This document shows, in pieces, positions 42,744-51,219 of a stretch of DNA of 64,000 nt; within the stretch, counting starts at the first letter, position 1, and each line of letters starts with the position of its first letter. The position numbers and the translations under genes were made by a program. The DNA is taken from positions 62,001-126,000 of the forward strand of contig JALGSU010000025.1 in NCBI GenBank assembly GCA_029821735.1. Reading direction: 5' to 3'. The notes below the pieces were generated by a model. The model did not search any database, was not told the DNA's origin, and was given only the letters and a program-made list of their open reading frames with translations. Origin of the DNA: Candidatus Zipacnadia bacterium. Lineage in GTDB: Bacteria; Armatimonadota; Zipacnadia; Zipacnadales; UBA5352.

Positions 42744-45086
42744 ATGAAGGACTCTCGCAATCCGCATCCACACCTTGACCCTCGGCAGCCACGTGACGAC
42801 TCCCGGCCGGCCACCAACCCGCCGGTCTTCGCCTGGAAGCCGCGCGCGGATGACGCGTCTTTCACACTAACGGTCGCCCGCGATGCGGACCTGACCGACG
42901 TGTGTCTGCAGGCGACCGATCTGGTCGATCCGCTGCTGCTGCCGGAGACCGCATTCGAGCCGGGGCGCTATTGGTGGCAATGGTCCGCGACCGGCGATTG
43001 CTCCGAGGTATTCTCGTTCGAGATCACCGCCGACGCCGTGGTTCTCGAAATCCCGTCCACTGAAGAGTGGTTCGCGCGTCTGCCGGCCGATCACCCCCGG
43101 CTGTACGTGCTGCCAGATGAGGTGGAGGCGTTGCGCGATTCCCGCCACGCCGAGCGGGCCGAGGCCTGGGCGGCCCTGCGCGAGGCGGTCGACCCGCTGC
43201 TCGAGCAGTCTCACGACTACCCCGAGCCGCCATACCTACCCGACCGCAGTCGCGACTACAACGCGTTCTTCACCACTTGGGCGCCTATTCTGTGGACCTC
43301 CCGGCGGTTTGTGCGCGAGGCCGAGATGCTGGCCTTCGCCTGGCTGGCATCCGGCGACGAGCGCTACGCGCGCGCGGCCTGCGAGCGCATGGCCTCGATC
43401 TCGAAGTGGGACCCAGAGGGGTCGACCAGCATCACGCACAATGACGAGGCGCACATGTCGGTGATATGGGACGGGGCCAAGGTGTGCGACTGGGTGTGGG
43501 ACCATTTCACCGATGACGAGCGCGCGCTGGTCATTGAGCAGTTCCGCCGACGCGGCGAGATCACATACAAGCATATGCACGACAGCGGATCGTACGGCAT
43601 CACGCACTTTGGCTCGCACTCAGGGCGTGAGATCGTCTTCCTCGCGCTGCTGAGCATGGTCTTCCACGACCACATTCCGGAGGCTCGTGGGTGGCTCGTC
43701 TGGTTGCGCCCGGTGCTGTGCGGGATCTGGCCGGTCTGGTCCGGAGATGACGGCGCGTGGGCTGAGGGACTTTCGTATGGCACCGCGTACGTGAACATCA
43801 TGACCATGTTCGCGTCAGCGCTGAAGAAGGCCACCGGCGTCGACATCTACCGGCGCTCGTTCTGGCGTGGTCACGCGCTCTGGCGCCAGTGGTTCTGGGC
43901 GCCATACGCCGAATGGATTGGCTTCGGGGACCACTCCGAGCGGCGGCGCGGCTCCTGGCTGTCGAACGCCGAATTGGTCGAGATCATCGGTCGCGAGACT
44001 GACACCGACGAGTTCGACGCATACGTCGCCGACTTCCGTGTCAACGCCGATTCCCTGAGCAGTCCTGAGGATCGGCGCATGCCTGGCGAGGCGATCTCGC
44101 CGTTGCGCTACCTTGCCGCCAACGGCGTTGAGCCGAAACCGGTTGCCGACACCAGCCGCGTGCTGCGCGTCTTCCCGGATGTTGGTCAGGCGGCCATCCG
44201 CACCAGCTTGCATGACCCGGCGACCGACATTGCCCTGCTCTTCCGGTCCTCGCCCTATGGCGCGATCAGCCACTCACACGCCAACAACAATGACTTCATC
44301 CTCCACGCAGGCGGCAAGGTTCTGGCCATGCCGTCGGGCTACTACGCTGGTTACGGCTCGGACCATCACCAGCACTGGGTCTGGCACACGAAGAGCCATA
44401 ACTGCGTGACCCTCTCGGACGCGGGGCAGATCATGCGCTCGCCCCAATCCACGGGCGCCGTGGTCAACGCCTTCGAGGATGATTCGCTGGCCTACCTGTG
44501 CGGCGTCGCCGATGCGAGCTACGCCGACCGCGCCACGAAGTGCCGCCGCCACGTGGTCTACCTCAAAGCCCATCGCTGCTTCCTGATGGTTGATGACTTC
44601 GTTGCGCAGCCGGGCATCGTCTCGGCTCTGCAGTGGAACATCCACTCGTGGAACGAGTTCGCGATTGACGAGCAGGAGCGCACGTTTGCCTTTGACCGCG
44701 ACGGCAGCTCTCTGCGGGGGCATTTCATGAATCACAACAACGCGTTCTTCGCGCTGACTGAGGGCTGGGAGCCGCCACCCGCCGCGCTCGAAGAAACTCC
44801 CGAGTGGCTCAACCAGTTCCACCTGCGTTTCACGGTCTCCGGTCTGGTCGAACGCCAGCGTCTGGGCGTCGTGCTCTGCCCGGGGCACACTGGCGCAGAG
44901 CCCGCCCAAGTCGTCACGGAGGCAGTCGATGGTGGCGAGATCGCGCGGCTTGGTGACGATGCGCTGCTTGTCGGCTCCGGTGACAGTCTGCAGTGGCAGG
45001 GCCGGGAAGTGGCGGCCATCGCGCTTCTCGCTCTGGGCGACAGCACGTGGGTCGTTGACGACGCTGGTATCCGACCTCTCATCTGA
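42744..45086 (+). CDS. Heparinase II/III-like polysaccharide lyase (DUF4962 type)
   Basis: A 780-residue protein starting at ATG 42744, with GGAGG at 42733-42737 (6-base spacing). The N-terminal ~125 residues are a beta domain. An (alpha/alpha) toroid, DUF4962-like, spans ~130-430 ('HPRLYVLPDEVEALRDSRHAERAEAW', 'GRSGREIVFLALLSM'-type, 'DDGAWAEGLSYGTAYVNIM' with the lyase Tyr). The heparinase II/III beta-sandwich spans ~470-780 ('SSPYGAISHSHANNNDFIL', 'HHQHWVWHTKSHNCVTLSD', 'RRHVVYLKAHRCFLMVDDF'). The His-rich 'SHSHANNNDF' and 'WHTKSHNC' segments match catalytic/metal positions of PL families 12, 15, 17, 21 and 39. It probably cleaves a uronic-acid-containing polymer. No signal peptide is visible, so oligosaccharides may be processed inside the cell. 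Confidence 0.82.
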   Translation: MKDSRNPHPHLDPRQPRDDSRPATNPPVFAWKPRADDASFTLTVARDADLTDVCLQATDLVDPLLLPETAFEPGRYWWQWSATGDCSEVFSFEITADAVVLEIPSTEEWFARLPADHPRLYVLPDEVEALRDSRHAERAEAWAALREAVDPLLEQSHDYPEPPYLPDRSRDYNAFFTTWAPILWTSRRFVREAEMLAFAWLASGDERYARAACERMASISKWDPEGSTSITHNDEAHMSVIWDGAKVCDWVWDHFTDDERALVIEQFRRRGEITYKHMHDSGSYGITHFGSHSGREIVFLALLSMVFHDHIPEARGWLVWLRPVLCGIWPVWSGDDGAWAEGLSYGTAYVNIMTMFASALKKATGVDIYRRSFWRGHALWRQWFWAPYAEWIGFGDHSERRRGSWLSNAELVEIIGRETDTDEFDAYVADFRVNADSLSSPEDRRMPGEAISPLRYLAANGVEPKPVADTSRVLRVFPDVGQAAIRTSLHDPATDIALLFRSSPYGAISHSHANNNDFILHAGGKVLAMPSGYYAGYGSDHHQHWVWHTKSHNCVTLSDAGQIMRSPQSTGAVVNAFEDDSLAYLCGVADASYADRATKCRRHVVYLKAHRCFLMVDDFVAQPGIVSALQWNIHSWNEFAIDEQERTFAFDRDGSSLRGHFMNHNNAFFALTEGWEPPPAALEETPEWLNQFHLRFTVSGLVERQRLGVVLCPGHTGAEPAQVVTEAVDGGEIARLGDDALLVGSGDSLQWQGREVAAIALLALGDSTWVVDDAGIRPLI

Positions 45087-45096
45087 CCAGAACCAG

Positions 45097-45128
45097 CACG
45101 GCCCGCCGGTAGATACCGGCGGGCCGTG
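45097..45128. terminator. Bidirectional terminator hairpin
   Basis: A perfect 14-bp stem (cacggcccgccggt / accggcgggccgtg) with an AGAT loop between the convergent lyase gene (ends 45086) and prepilin gene (ends 45168). Confidence 0.85.
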
Positions 45129-45167
45129 GGAAGCAGTCGTCTCTTGAGCGGCCAGATGGTGCCGCGC

Positions 45168-45869
45168 TTACGGTATGAACCACCCGGGGTTACCGAGGAG
45201 TGTGCTGCCGGCGATCCACTTCGAGTGGCCGTCGGCGAATGCAATGTTGACCCCGCCGTTGTGTCGGCCATTGACGAAGTCGCCCGCGCTCCAGCCGGTC
45301 AGTGGGTAGGGCGACAGACTTGCCGGGTCGCGGCCGCCGGCGGTTCCGGGGTAGTACCAGAAGCTGCCGGTCGGTGAGGTCAGGTAGCTCTCATCTCCCA
45401 TGTAGGGGCCTGCGTCGAGGCACATGACCGTCTCCGCCGGCCTCTGCACGTCGGACAGTCCCAGCACAGACGCGCTGCGAGCGTCAACACAAAGGCGACG
45501 ATTGAAGCCGTAGTTGCCCGAGTAGCCTGACGTGGACGAAGACGATGGGCAGCGGAATATCTGGACGTTCATGACGTAGGGGTATATGGTGTCGGCAGTG
45601 AGCTTGTAGGTCGTGAAGTACGACGATTGACTCACGGGGCCCTGTTCTGCCGGGTCGGCGCCCACCAGCCCGGGCGGGTACTTCTCGTCGTAGTCCTGGA
45701 CATACTGCATGCAGGCGAACCCTATCTGCTTAGTGTTGCTCAGACAACTCGTCTGGCGAGCTTTCTCTCTCGCTCGCGCGAACACCGGGAAGAGGATCGC
45801 CGCCAAGATGGCGATGATCGCGATAACGACCAGCAACTCGATGAGCGTGAATCCTCGCTTCACTTTCAT
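45168..45869 (-). CDS. Type IV prepilin/pseudopilin-like protein (DUF1559-related, X9-DG type)
   Basis: A 233-residue protein with a class III signal: 'KVKRG' then '[24 protein letters not shown]', cleaved after Gly6 by a prepilin peptidase, leaving a methylatable Phe and the conserved Glu5. '[12 protein letters not shown]' and '[17 protein letters not shown]' follow, a form I associate with Armatimonadota. The C-terminus carries the H-x9-DG type ending '[18 protein letters not shown]'. It would be a minor subunit of a pilus- or secretion-type filament on the membrane. GGGAGG precedes the ATG, and a good sigma70-like promoter lies at 45912-45941. No other pilus genes are nearby, so it acts with machinery encoded elsewhere. 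Confidence 0.9.
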   Translation of the reverse strand: MKVKRGFTLIELLVVIAIIAILAAILFPVFARAREKARQTSCLSNTKQIGFACMQYVQDYDEKYPPGLVGADPAEQGPVSQSSYFTTYKLTADTIYPYVMNVQIFRCPSSSSTSGYSGNYGFNRRLCVDARSASVLGLSDVQRPAETVMCLDAGPYMGDESYLTSPTGSFWYYPGTAGGRDPASLSPYPLTGWSAGDFVNGRHNGGVNIAFADGHSKWIAGSTLLGNPGWFIP

Positions 45870-45911
45870 ACGACCTCCCTTTATTGTGCTTGCCTGCTAC
45901 GTCCGGACTGC

Positions 45912-45941
45912 ATACTACGCTTCCCATTCTTGCCAAGTCAA
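45912..45941 (-). promoter_or_regulatory. Sigma70-type promoter for the prepilin gene
   Basis: On the minus strand TTGACT (45941-45936) and TAGTAT (45917-45912) are separated by 18 bases, about 40 bases before the prepilin ATG at 45869. They match -35 (5/6) and -10 (4/6) consensus in an otherwise GC-rich region. The promoter lies between the 46-codon ORF and the prepilin gene, so the pilin can be expressed on its own. Confidence 0.65.
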
Positions 45942-45953
45942 GCGCCCGCTCAA

Positions 45954-46094
45954 TCAGTCGCGCAATGCCACGCCAGTGGCATGAGCGGCGACATTTCCCT
46001 TGTTCCCGCCGTACACCTTCTCGGCGGTATTCCAGCAGATATTCGCCCGTGCGGTCTCGCCGTCCACGGTGATGGTCCAGGAATCTCCGGCCAT
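45954..46094 (-). CDS. Small 46-residue protein of unknown function
   Basis: A short ORF below common gene-calling limits. It starts at ATG 46094 with a strong AAAAGGAGGG (complement of 46105-46114) 10 bases upstream, better than most ribosome sites in the window. The product begins 'AGDSWTITVDGETARANIC' and has 'WNTAEKVYGGNKGNVAAHA'. It reads as a small beta-prone domain with one Cys and no signal or TM segment. A longer in-frame start at 46136 lacks a ribosome site. The stop is 84 bases before the prepilin gene on the same strand. No homologue is recognised; it is called because of the ribosome site and protein-like composition. Confidence 0.5.
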   Translation of the reverse strand: MAGDSWTITVDGETARANICWNTAEKVYGGNKGNVAAHATGVALRD

Positions 46095-46279
46095 CTTTGC
46101 TGATCCCTCCTTTTGAAGCGTCCGTGCACTCCTCACAAGCCGACCGTCAGTCGACGCCCGAGGCTTTCCCCGTCCGTGGCGCCCGTCCCTGCCGGCTCGC
46201 GTGCGGAACTTGCGGGGCGTTGTGATTGTCCGTTGTATTGGGTTCGAGGTACAGGCGTTATCATCGAGGTGTGCGTTTA

Positions 46280-47263
46280 ATGAGGCTCACTGTCTGCGTT
46301 ACGCTGCTGGCGCTCATCATTCTCCAGCCCGCCTGCGCTCAGATTGTGTTCGTCACCGATCGCGATGGTGACGCTGAGCTGTACTGCGTCAACCCCGATG
46401 GCAGCGACTTGCGTCGCCTCACCAGGATGGTCGGCGAGGACACTCATCCGGTCTACTCGCCCGATGGCTCCCGCATCGCGTTCGTCTCCGACCGCGACGG
46501 GAACCCGGAAGTTTATGTGATGGACCGGCGAGGGCAGGGGGCCAGGAACATCAGCCTCAGCGAGTCCTTCGAGGACCATCCCTGCTGGTCGCCCGAGGGC
46601 GGCTACCTGATCTTCGCGAGCGACCGTGACGGCAACTCCGAGATATATGTATGCGCCGCCGACGGCTCGGGCTTGCGGAATGTGAGCAACCATCCCTCGT
46701 GGGACGGCTTCCCGACGTGGTCGCCGACAGGCGAACTTATTGCCTGGGTCACCGATCGCACCAACAATCAGGAGATCGCGATTTCCTCGCCGGACGGGAC
46801 GAACGCGGCCGTCCTCACTTTGCACGAGGCATGGGACGGCGACCCGATCTTCTCACCCGACGGCAAGTTCCTGTGCTTCCGCACCCATCGGGATGGCAAC
46901 ATCGGCATCTACATGTGCGAACTCGCCAACCGTGCGCTCACCAACGTCAACGCCAACGAGGTCTGGAACGAGCAGGCGACGTTCGCGCCGGACGGTTTCC
47001 GCGTTGCCTGGGCCTGTTCACCTGCGGGGAATCGCGACATCTTCGTGGCCGATCTGGACTCGGGGGAACGTGGGAACATCACCAACAGCCTGGCGAACGA
47101 GTGGTCGCCGTGCTGGTCAGTCGATGGCTCGAAGATAGCTTTCCTGTCTGACCGAGACGGGGAGACGCGCCTCTACGTTGCTGACGCGGACGGGGCGAAC
47201 GTCGTGGAGGTCAGCGCCGGGCCCGTGATGGATGTTCCCTGCTCGTGGGGCCGGCAGCCCTAG
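46280..47263 (+). CDS. TolB-like PD40 beta-propeller, secreted
   Basis: A 327-residue exported protein. ATG 46280 begins a signal peptide ('RLTVCVTLLALIILQPACAQ'), and the earlier in-frame ATG lacks a signal. The mature protein is six or seven WD40-like PD40 blades, each with 'F.SDRDGN.E.YV...DG...R.' followed by 'P.WSPDG..I.F.S', for example 'IAFVSDRDGNPEVYVM' and 'PIFSPDGKFLCF'. This is the TolB propeller repeat without the TolB N-terminal domain. Its 3' end overlaps by 4 bases the convergent TonB-like/DUF4159 gene. A Tol-type periplasmic partnership with that ExbBD operon is tempting, but the gene is on the opposite strand. Confidence 0.85.
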   Translation: MRLTVCVTLLALIILQPACAQIVFVTDRDGDAELYCVNPDGSDLRRLTRMVGEDTHPVYSPDGSRIAFVSDRDGNPEVYVMDRRGQGARNISLSESFEDHPCWSPEGGYLIFASDRDGNSEIYVCAADGSGLRNVSNHPSWDGFPTWSPTGELIAWVTDRTNNQEIAISSPDGTNAAVLTLHEAWDGDPIFSPDGKFLCFRTHRDGNIGIYMCELANRALTNVNANEVWNEQATFAPDGFRVAWACSPAGNRDIFVADLDSGERGNITNSLANEWSPCWSVDGSKIAFLSDRDGETRLYVADADGANVVEVSAGPVMDVPCSWGRQP

Positions 47264-50079
47264 TCGGCGGCCTTGATTTTCTTCCAGTGCGCGACCACAT
47301 AGGTGAAGATGTTGGTCCCCATCTTGAAGGCCGGCTCGCGCGTTTCAGGCCGCACCCACTCGCCGGTCCCCTCCCAGCAATCGCCGTAGTCGTTGCGCGA
47401 GAAGATCACGCCCAGGCGGTCGCCTGCGGGTATGCCCTGCAACGGATAGCGCTCGCCCATGTCGCCCGCCGGCACGCGGTCGAGCACGTAGTGTGCCCGG
47501 TACAGGTCGTGGTCGCCCGGCAGGTCCGTGAGTGTGGCGCCGAATATCTTCTTCATCTCCCGGCGGAAGCACTCGCCAAACGGTCCGTGCGAGTCCTCGC
47601 CGAAGATGGTGCCGCCCTGAGCCACGTACTGGTGCAGCACTTCGCGCTCCTGGTCCGTGAACGAGAACGGTCGGTGCCCGCGCAGATGTAGGATCGGTGT
47701 CTGCTGGATGTTCTCGAGGGTCAGCGGCACGTAGCGCTCCTGCACCGTCACCCGCACGTTCGTCCGCTCGCGCACCTGCCCGAGCAGATTGAGCATGCCC
47801 TGCGCGTCGGCCTGGTAGTCGCCGCTGGTCACTCCCATGGGCATGTCGAAGGTCCCGCTCACGCCCACGTAAAGTCCGCCCGGCACGCTCTTGTCATCAT
47901 CCACGCCGATTCCACCGGCTCCACCCAGCGCGCCCGGTCCCGTGCCGCCCAAGCTCGCCAGCATGAGCGGGTCGCCCTGGCCTGGCAATCGCGGGACTCC
48001 CAGGCCACCCAGTACTCCAGAGCCGCCACGCCCGAACGCCACCGGGCTCCCCACTCCAACCCCGCCGCTGCCGCCGCCGCTTGCCACCAGACCTGCGCCC
48101 GTGCCGTCACCTGTGCCACCCGGCGCCACATATGGTCCGCGGGTCGGGCCCATAAACGGAGCCAGCTTGCCCACTCCCGTGCCCGGGCCGGTCATTGCGC
48201 CACCGGGGCCGACGCCGAGGCCGATCAATCCACTGAGTGCGGGCAGCGCGAAGTCGCGAACAGCTCCCGCCAGCACGCCTGGCACGTCCGGCCCGACTGT
48301 GCCCGCCCCGAGGCCCTCCGGCCCGATGGTGCCCCAGCCTGGTCCGTCGCCTCCACCGACGCCGCCGCCCGTGCCAGTACCCACGCCGCCTTCGCCGCCC
48401 TGGCCTCCGCCGGGCCCAATGCCTCCTGTGCCCGGCACCAGCGGCACGATCGTTCGCTGACCGGTGGGTGATGATTTCGCCGGGACGACCACCCACGTAG
48501 TGGCTCCCGGCCCTGGCCCGCCCTGATCGCCGCCGAAGCCACCGCCGCCCAATACGAGCTTCTCGCCCTCGACACCCGGTCCGCCCAGGCCGCCGGCCTC
48601 TCCCCATGGCACTCCGTATGGTCCGCCCGCGCCGCTGCCCAGCAGGCCGCCGCCACGGCCGCCGACCGTCGCCACCGGACCGACGGGTCCGGGGCCGCCG
48701 CCACCAGTGCCGACGCCTGTTCCGCCACCCGTGCCGGTCCCAGCGCCGCCCATGGGCGTGCCGCCACCTGTGCCCGTTCCTGATCCGCTGCCGGTGCCAC
48801 TGCCCATACCGGGCGCGGCTTTCGAACCCGCGCCTGCCGGTCCGGCGCCGCCGCCACCGTCGCCGCCCGGTGCGTCGCCGCCTGCAACGCTCAGCGGCTC
48901 GCCACCGTCGCCTCCGTCACCCGCTCCGCTGCCGTCGCCGCCGGGCCTGCCGATGTACACCGGTCGGTCCCCGCGCGGGTTTGCGGCGATCATCACTGGT
49001 GACCCCTCGCCCGAGCCGGAGCTGGGGCTGGTGACTGGTGCGCCGGTCGTCGCGCTACCGCGTGCCCCGGGCGTCCCCGCTGCTCGCGTGGGTTCGGCCT
49101 TGGTGCCATGTGCAGCGCCCGGGCCGCCTGTGCCGCCGGGCGTCTCACTCGGGGCCAGCGCGATTACGCCACCGCCGCTGCCGCCGCGGGCCCCCGGTGT
49201 CGGCCTGCTTACGCTGACTCTCGCCGTGGCAGCCGTCCTCGGCGCGATCTCGGCGGGGCCGCCACGGCCGCCCTCTGGCGTGCCGAGTGGCGTCCGCGAA
49301 GTCGGGTCAGGTGTGATCTGTGGCTGGCCGGTGTTGAGGCTGCCCATCATCGGTGCCATCTTCTCGCCCGGCACCGGGCTCGTGCCCATACCTTCGCCGG
49401 GTGTCTCGGATGGTGTTGGTGGCGCGAACGCGATAACCGCGCCACCGGGGGTCGCGGGCCCGGGCGCCTGACCGCCGCCGCTGCCGGTTGTGGGCATCGC
49501 AGCAGGCGCGGGAGCCGCCGGTCCCTCCTCGGTGTCGGTTGCCACTGGCGCAGGTGCGGGAGCGGCCGCAGCCATCATTGGCGCGGCTTTCTCAGCCGCC
49601 ACCGGTGCCGGCGCGGGCGCTTGCGGGACGGGCGCCTCTGCAACCGGCGCTGGCTCTGGCGCCGGCGCGGGTGTGGGGTGGATTACCACTGGTTCAGGCG
49701 TGGGTGTGGTGACCGGCTCGGGCTCGGGCGTGGGAGCGGTCTCGATCGGCTCGGGCGGCAGCAGGGCCAGCTCGGGCGCGGGTACTGCCTCGGTCGCGGC
49801 TGGGGTCTGTGGCTGCGGGCGCGGTCGGCGCACACGTCGCCGGGGCCGACTTCGCCTGACCGTCCGTCGCGGTTGCTGCACGACCTGCTGCACAGGTTCC
49901 GGCGGGGGTGGGGGAGGCTTGATGATGGTGACGAACTCGACTGCCGTCTCGGTAACGCGCCGCACCACATGCTCCCGTGCCCGGCCGATCGGGCTCTCCA
50001 CGGGCATGATAAGGAAGACGATGACGTGGACCATCACCGAGGCAAATAGCGCCCATCGCTTGAGTTGCTGATGAGACAT
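47260..50079 (-). CDS. TonB-like N-terminus fused by a giant Pro/Gly-rich linker to a C-terminal DUF4159 domain
   Basis: A 939-residue protein. Residues 9-26 are an inner-membrane anchor ('WALFASVMVHVIVFLIMP') carrying the Ser14-x3-His18 pair that TonB uses to contact ExbB. A 'KPPPPPPEPVQQVV' stretch and basic 'RRTVRRSRPRRRVRRPRP' follow, as in TonB. A Pro/Ala-rich section (~90-290) and Gly/Pro/Ser-rich low complexity (~300-730) come next. The last ~190 residues are DUF4159 ('GVTSGDYQADAQGMLNLLGQV', 'TPILHLRGHRPFSFTDQEREVLHQYV', 'GGTIFGEDSHGP', 'FSRNDYGDCWEG'), in place of the TonB C-terminal domain. It lies downstream of exbB-exbD on the same strand, so it is probably energised by the proton motive force. 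The target of DUF4159 is unknown. Confidence 0.8.
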   Translation of the reverse strand: MSHQQLKRWALFASVMVHVIVFLIMPVESPIGRAREHVVRRVTETAVEFVTIIKPPPPPPEPVQQVVQQPRRTVRRSRPRRRVRRPRPQPQTPAATEAVPAPELALLPPEPIETAPTPEPEPVTTPTPEPVVIHPTPAPAPEPAPVAEAPVPQAPAPAPVAAEKAAPMMAAAAPAPAPVATDTEEGPAAPAPAAMPTTGSGGGQAPGPATPGGAVIAFAPPTPSETPGEGMGTSPVPGEKMAPMMGSLNTGQPQITPDPTSRTPLGTPEGGRGGPAEIAPRTAATARVSVSRPTPGARGGSGGGVIALAPSETPGGTGGPGAAHGTKAEPTRAAGTPGARGSATTGAPVTSPSSGSGEGSPVMIAANPRGDRPVYIGRPGGDGSGAGDGGDGGEPLSVAGGDAPGGDGGGGAGPAGAGSKAAPGMGSGTGSGSGTGTGGGTPMGGAGTGTGGGTGVGTGGGGPGPVGPVATVGGRGGGLLGSGAGGPYGVPWGEAGGLGGPGVEGEKLVLGGGGFGGDQGGPGPGATTWVVVPAKSSPTGQRTIVPLVPGTGGIGPGGGQGGEGGVGTGTGGGVGGGDGPGWGTIGPEGLGAGTVGPDVPGVLAGAVRDFALPALSGLIGLGVGPGGAMTGPGTGVGKLAPFMGPTRGPYVAPGGTGDGTGAGLVASGGGSGGVGVGSPVAFGRGGSGVLGGLGVPRLPGQGDPLMLASLGGTGPGALGGAGGIGVDDDKSVPGGLYVGVSGTFDMPMGVTSGDYQADAQGMLNLLGQVRERTNVRVTVQERYVPLTLENIQQTPILHLRGHRPFSFTDQEREVLHQYVAQGGTIFGEDSHGPFGECFRREMKKIFGATLTDLPGDHDLYRAHYVLDRVPAGDMGERYPLQGIPAGDRLGVIFSRNDYGDCWEGTGEWVRPETREPAFKMGTNIFTYVVAHWKKIKAAD

Positions 50080-50127
50080 GCGTATGGCCCTTCTCCACCG
50101 CTGCCGATTGCGCGTATTGGCGTCGCT

Positions 50128-50547
50128 CTACTGTGGTCCGGCTGCCTGTCCGGCTTCGATCTCCGCGGCCAGTGTGATGTCCGCCCCAAGCGTCTTGGCC
50201 ACGTCCATCACCGTCACGATCGTCCCGTATGGCACCTGCTCGTCCCCGCGAATGGTCACGCCCTTGACTGTACCACGGGCGAGTTCGGCCTTCAGCGCCG
50301 TGGTCAGTTGCTCGGGCTTGATCCAACTCTCGTTGAGCCTGATCTGCCCCTGGCGGTTGACCCAGATGGTCACTTCGCGCTTGGGGAGCGTCTCAGAAGT
50401 CATCGCTCTTGGCAGGGCAATGTCCAGACCGGTGTCCTTGGCGAAGGTGCTCGTGAGCATGAAGAAGATGATCAGCAGGAAGGCGACGTCGGCCATCGTC
50501 GCCATGGGCAACGGGCTCAGTGGCGTCAGCCGCGACTTCAGCTTCAT
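50128..50547 (-). CDS. ExbD/TolR-family biopolymer transport protein
   Basis: A 139-residue protein with one N-terminal TM helix ('MADVAFLLIIFFMLTSTF') that carries the essential Asp (Asp20) at the family position, followed by a periplasmic ExbD/TolR domain ('VTIWVNRQGQIRLNESWI', 'VTIRGDEQVPYGTIVTVMDVAKTLGADITLAAE'). It partners the ExbB homologue, whose gene it overlaps by 4 bases (ATGA-type coupling), and precedes the TonB-like gene by 48 bases. It forms the proton-conducting stator with ExbB. Confidence 0.92.
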   Translation of the reverse strand: MKLKSRLTPLSPLPMATMADVAFLLIIFFMLTSTFAKDTGLDIALPRAMTSETLPKREVTIWVNRQGQIRLNESWIKPEQLTTALKAELARGTVKGVTIRGDEQVPYGTIVTVMDVAKTLGADITLAAEIEAGQAAGPQ

Positions 50548-51182
50548 TCTCCGTTCCCTCCGCTCACCATGTTAGCCAGCCGCGTCCCCGCGAGCTCCAT
50601 GTTCAGTGCCACGGAATTCACGCGCGCGGTGAAGAAGCTGTAGGCGATGAAGCAGGGGATGGCGACGATCAGCCCTGACGCAGTGGTGATGAGCGCCTCA
50701 CCGATTCCGCCCGCCACGATGCCCGGCTCGCCGAGGCCCGCCTCCGCGATTGCCGTGAACGCGCGGATCATCCCGCTCACCGTTCCGAGGAAGCCGATCA
50801 GTGGCGCGACGTTCGCAATCGTGCCCAGAATCGGCAGCCCCGATTCCAGCACGCCCAGTTCGGCCGAGCCCGCGGCCTGCGCCGCTTCGCGAGGGCTCTC
50901 GCCGCCGTTCTGTGAGGCCAGCAGCACCGACTTCATCACTGCGCCAACCGCCGTCGAGGAGTCCGCCACCAGTTCGGCGGCGCCCTCCCGATCGCCCTGA
51001 TCTACCAGCGCCATCACGGCCGCCTGCAACGAGCGGGCGCCTTTGCCGGCCAGCCACAGCGCGATCAACTTGTAGATGATTACGGTCATCGCGACCACCG
51101 AGCAGATCAGCAATGCCCACATCCACCCGCCGCCACGCACGAAATACTCAATGAGGGCCGAGTTCGCGGCCAGTGCGCTCAT
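50544..51182 (-). CDS. ExbB/TolQ-family proton channel protein
   Basis: A 212-residue protein; ATG 51182 with GGGGAG ~6 bases upstream is preferred to TTG 51185. It has three TM segments: 'WMWALLICSVVAMTVIIYKL', 'ILGTIANVAPLIGFLGTVSGMIRAF' and 'EALITTASGLIVAIPCFIAYSFF'. The 'APLIGFLGTVSGMI' and 'ALITTASGLIVAIP' segments hold the conserved Thr residues of the proton channel. Together with ExbD it forms the energising complex. The upstream TPR gene is 37 bases away, so the four genes look like one operon. Confidence 0.92.
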   Translation of the reverse strand: MSALAANSALIEYFVRGGGWMWALLICSVVAMTVIIYKLIALWLAGKGARSLQAAVMALVDQGDREGAAELVADSSTAVGAVMKSVLLASQNGGESPREAAQAAGSAELGVLESGLPILGTIANVAPLIGFLGTVSGMIRAFTAIAEAGLGEPGIVAGGIGEALITTASGLIVAIPCFIAYSFFTARVNSVALNMELAGTRLANMVSGGNGE

Positions 51183-51219
51183 CAATCATCTCCCCTTGCT
51201 GCTTTCGCTGCTGCGCCGA

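Noticed and set aside
41631..42773. N-terminal extension of the sugar-binding lipoprotein
   Set aside because: Antisense to the DUF1080 gene. The lipobox signal and ribosome site place the true start at 41630.
47260..50079. Conventional TonB feeding outer-membrane glycan receptors
   Set aside because: There is no TonB C-terminal domain and no TonB-dependent receptor in the window; the C-terminus is DUF4159.
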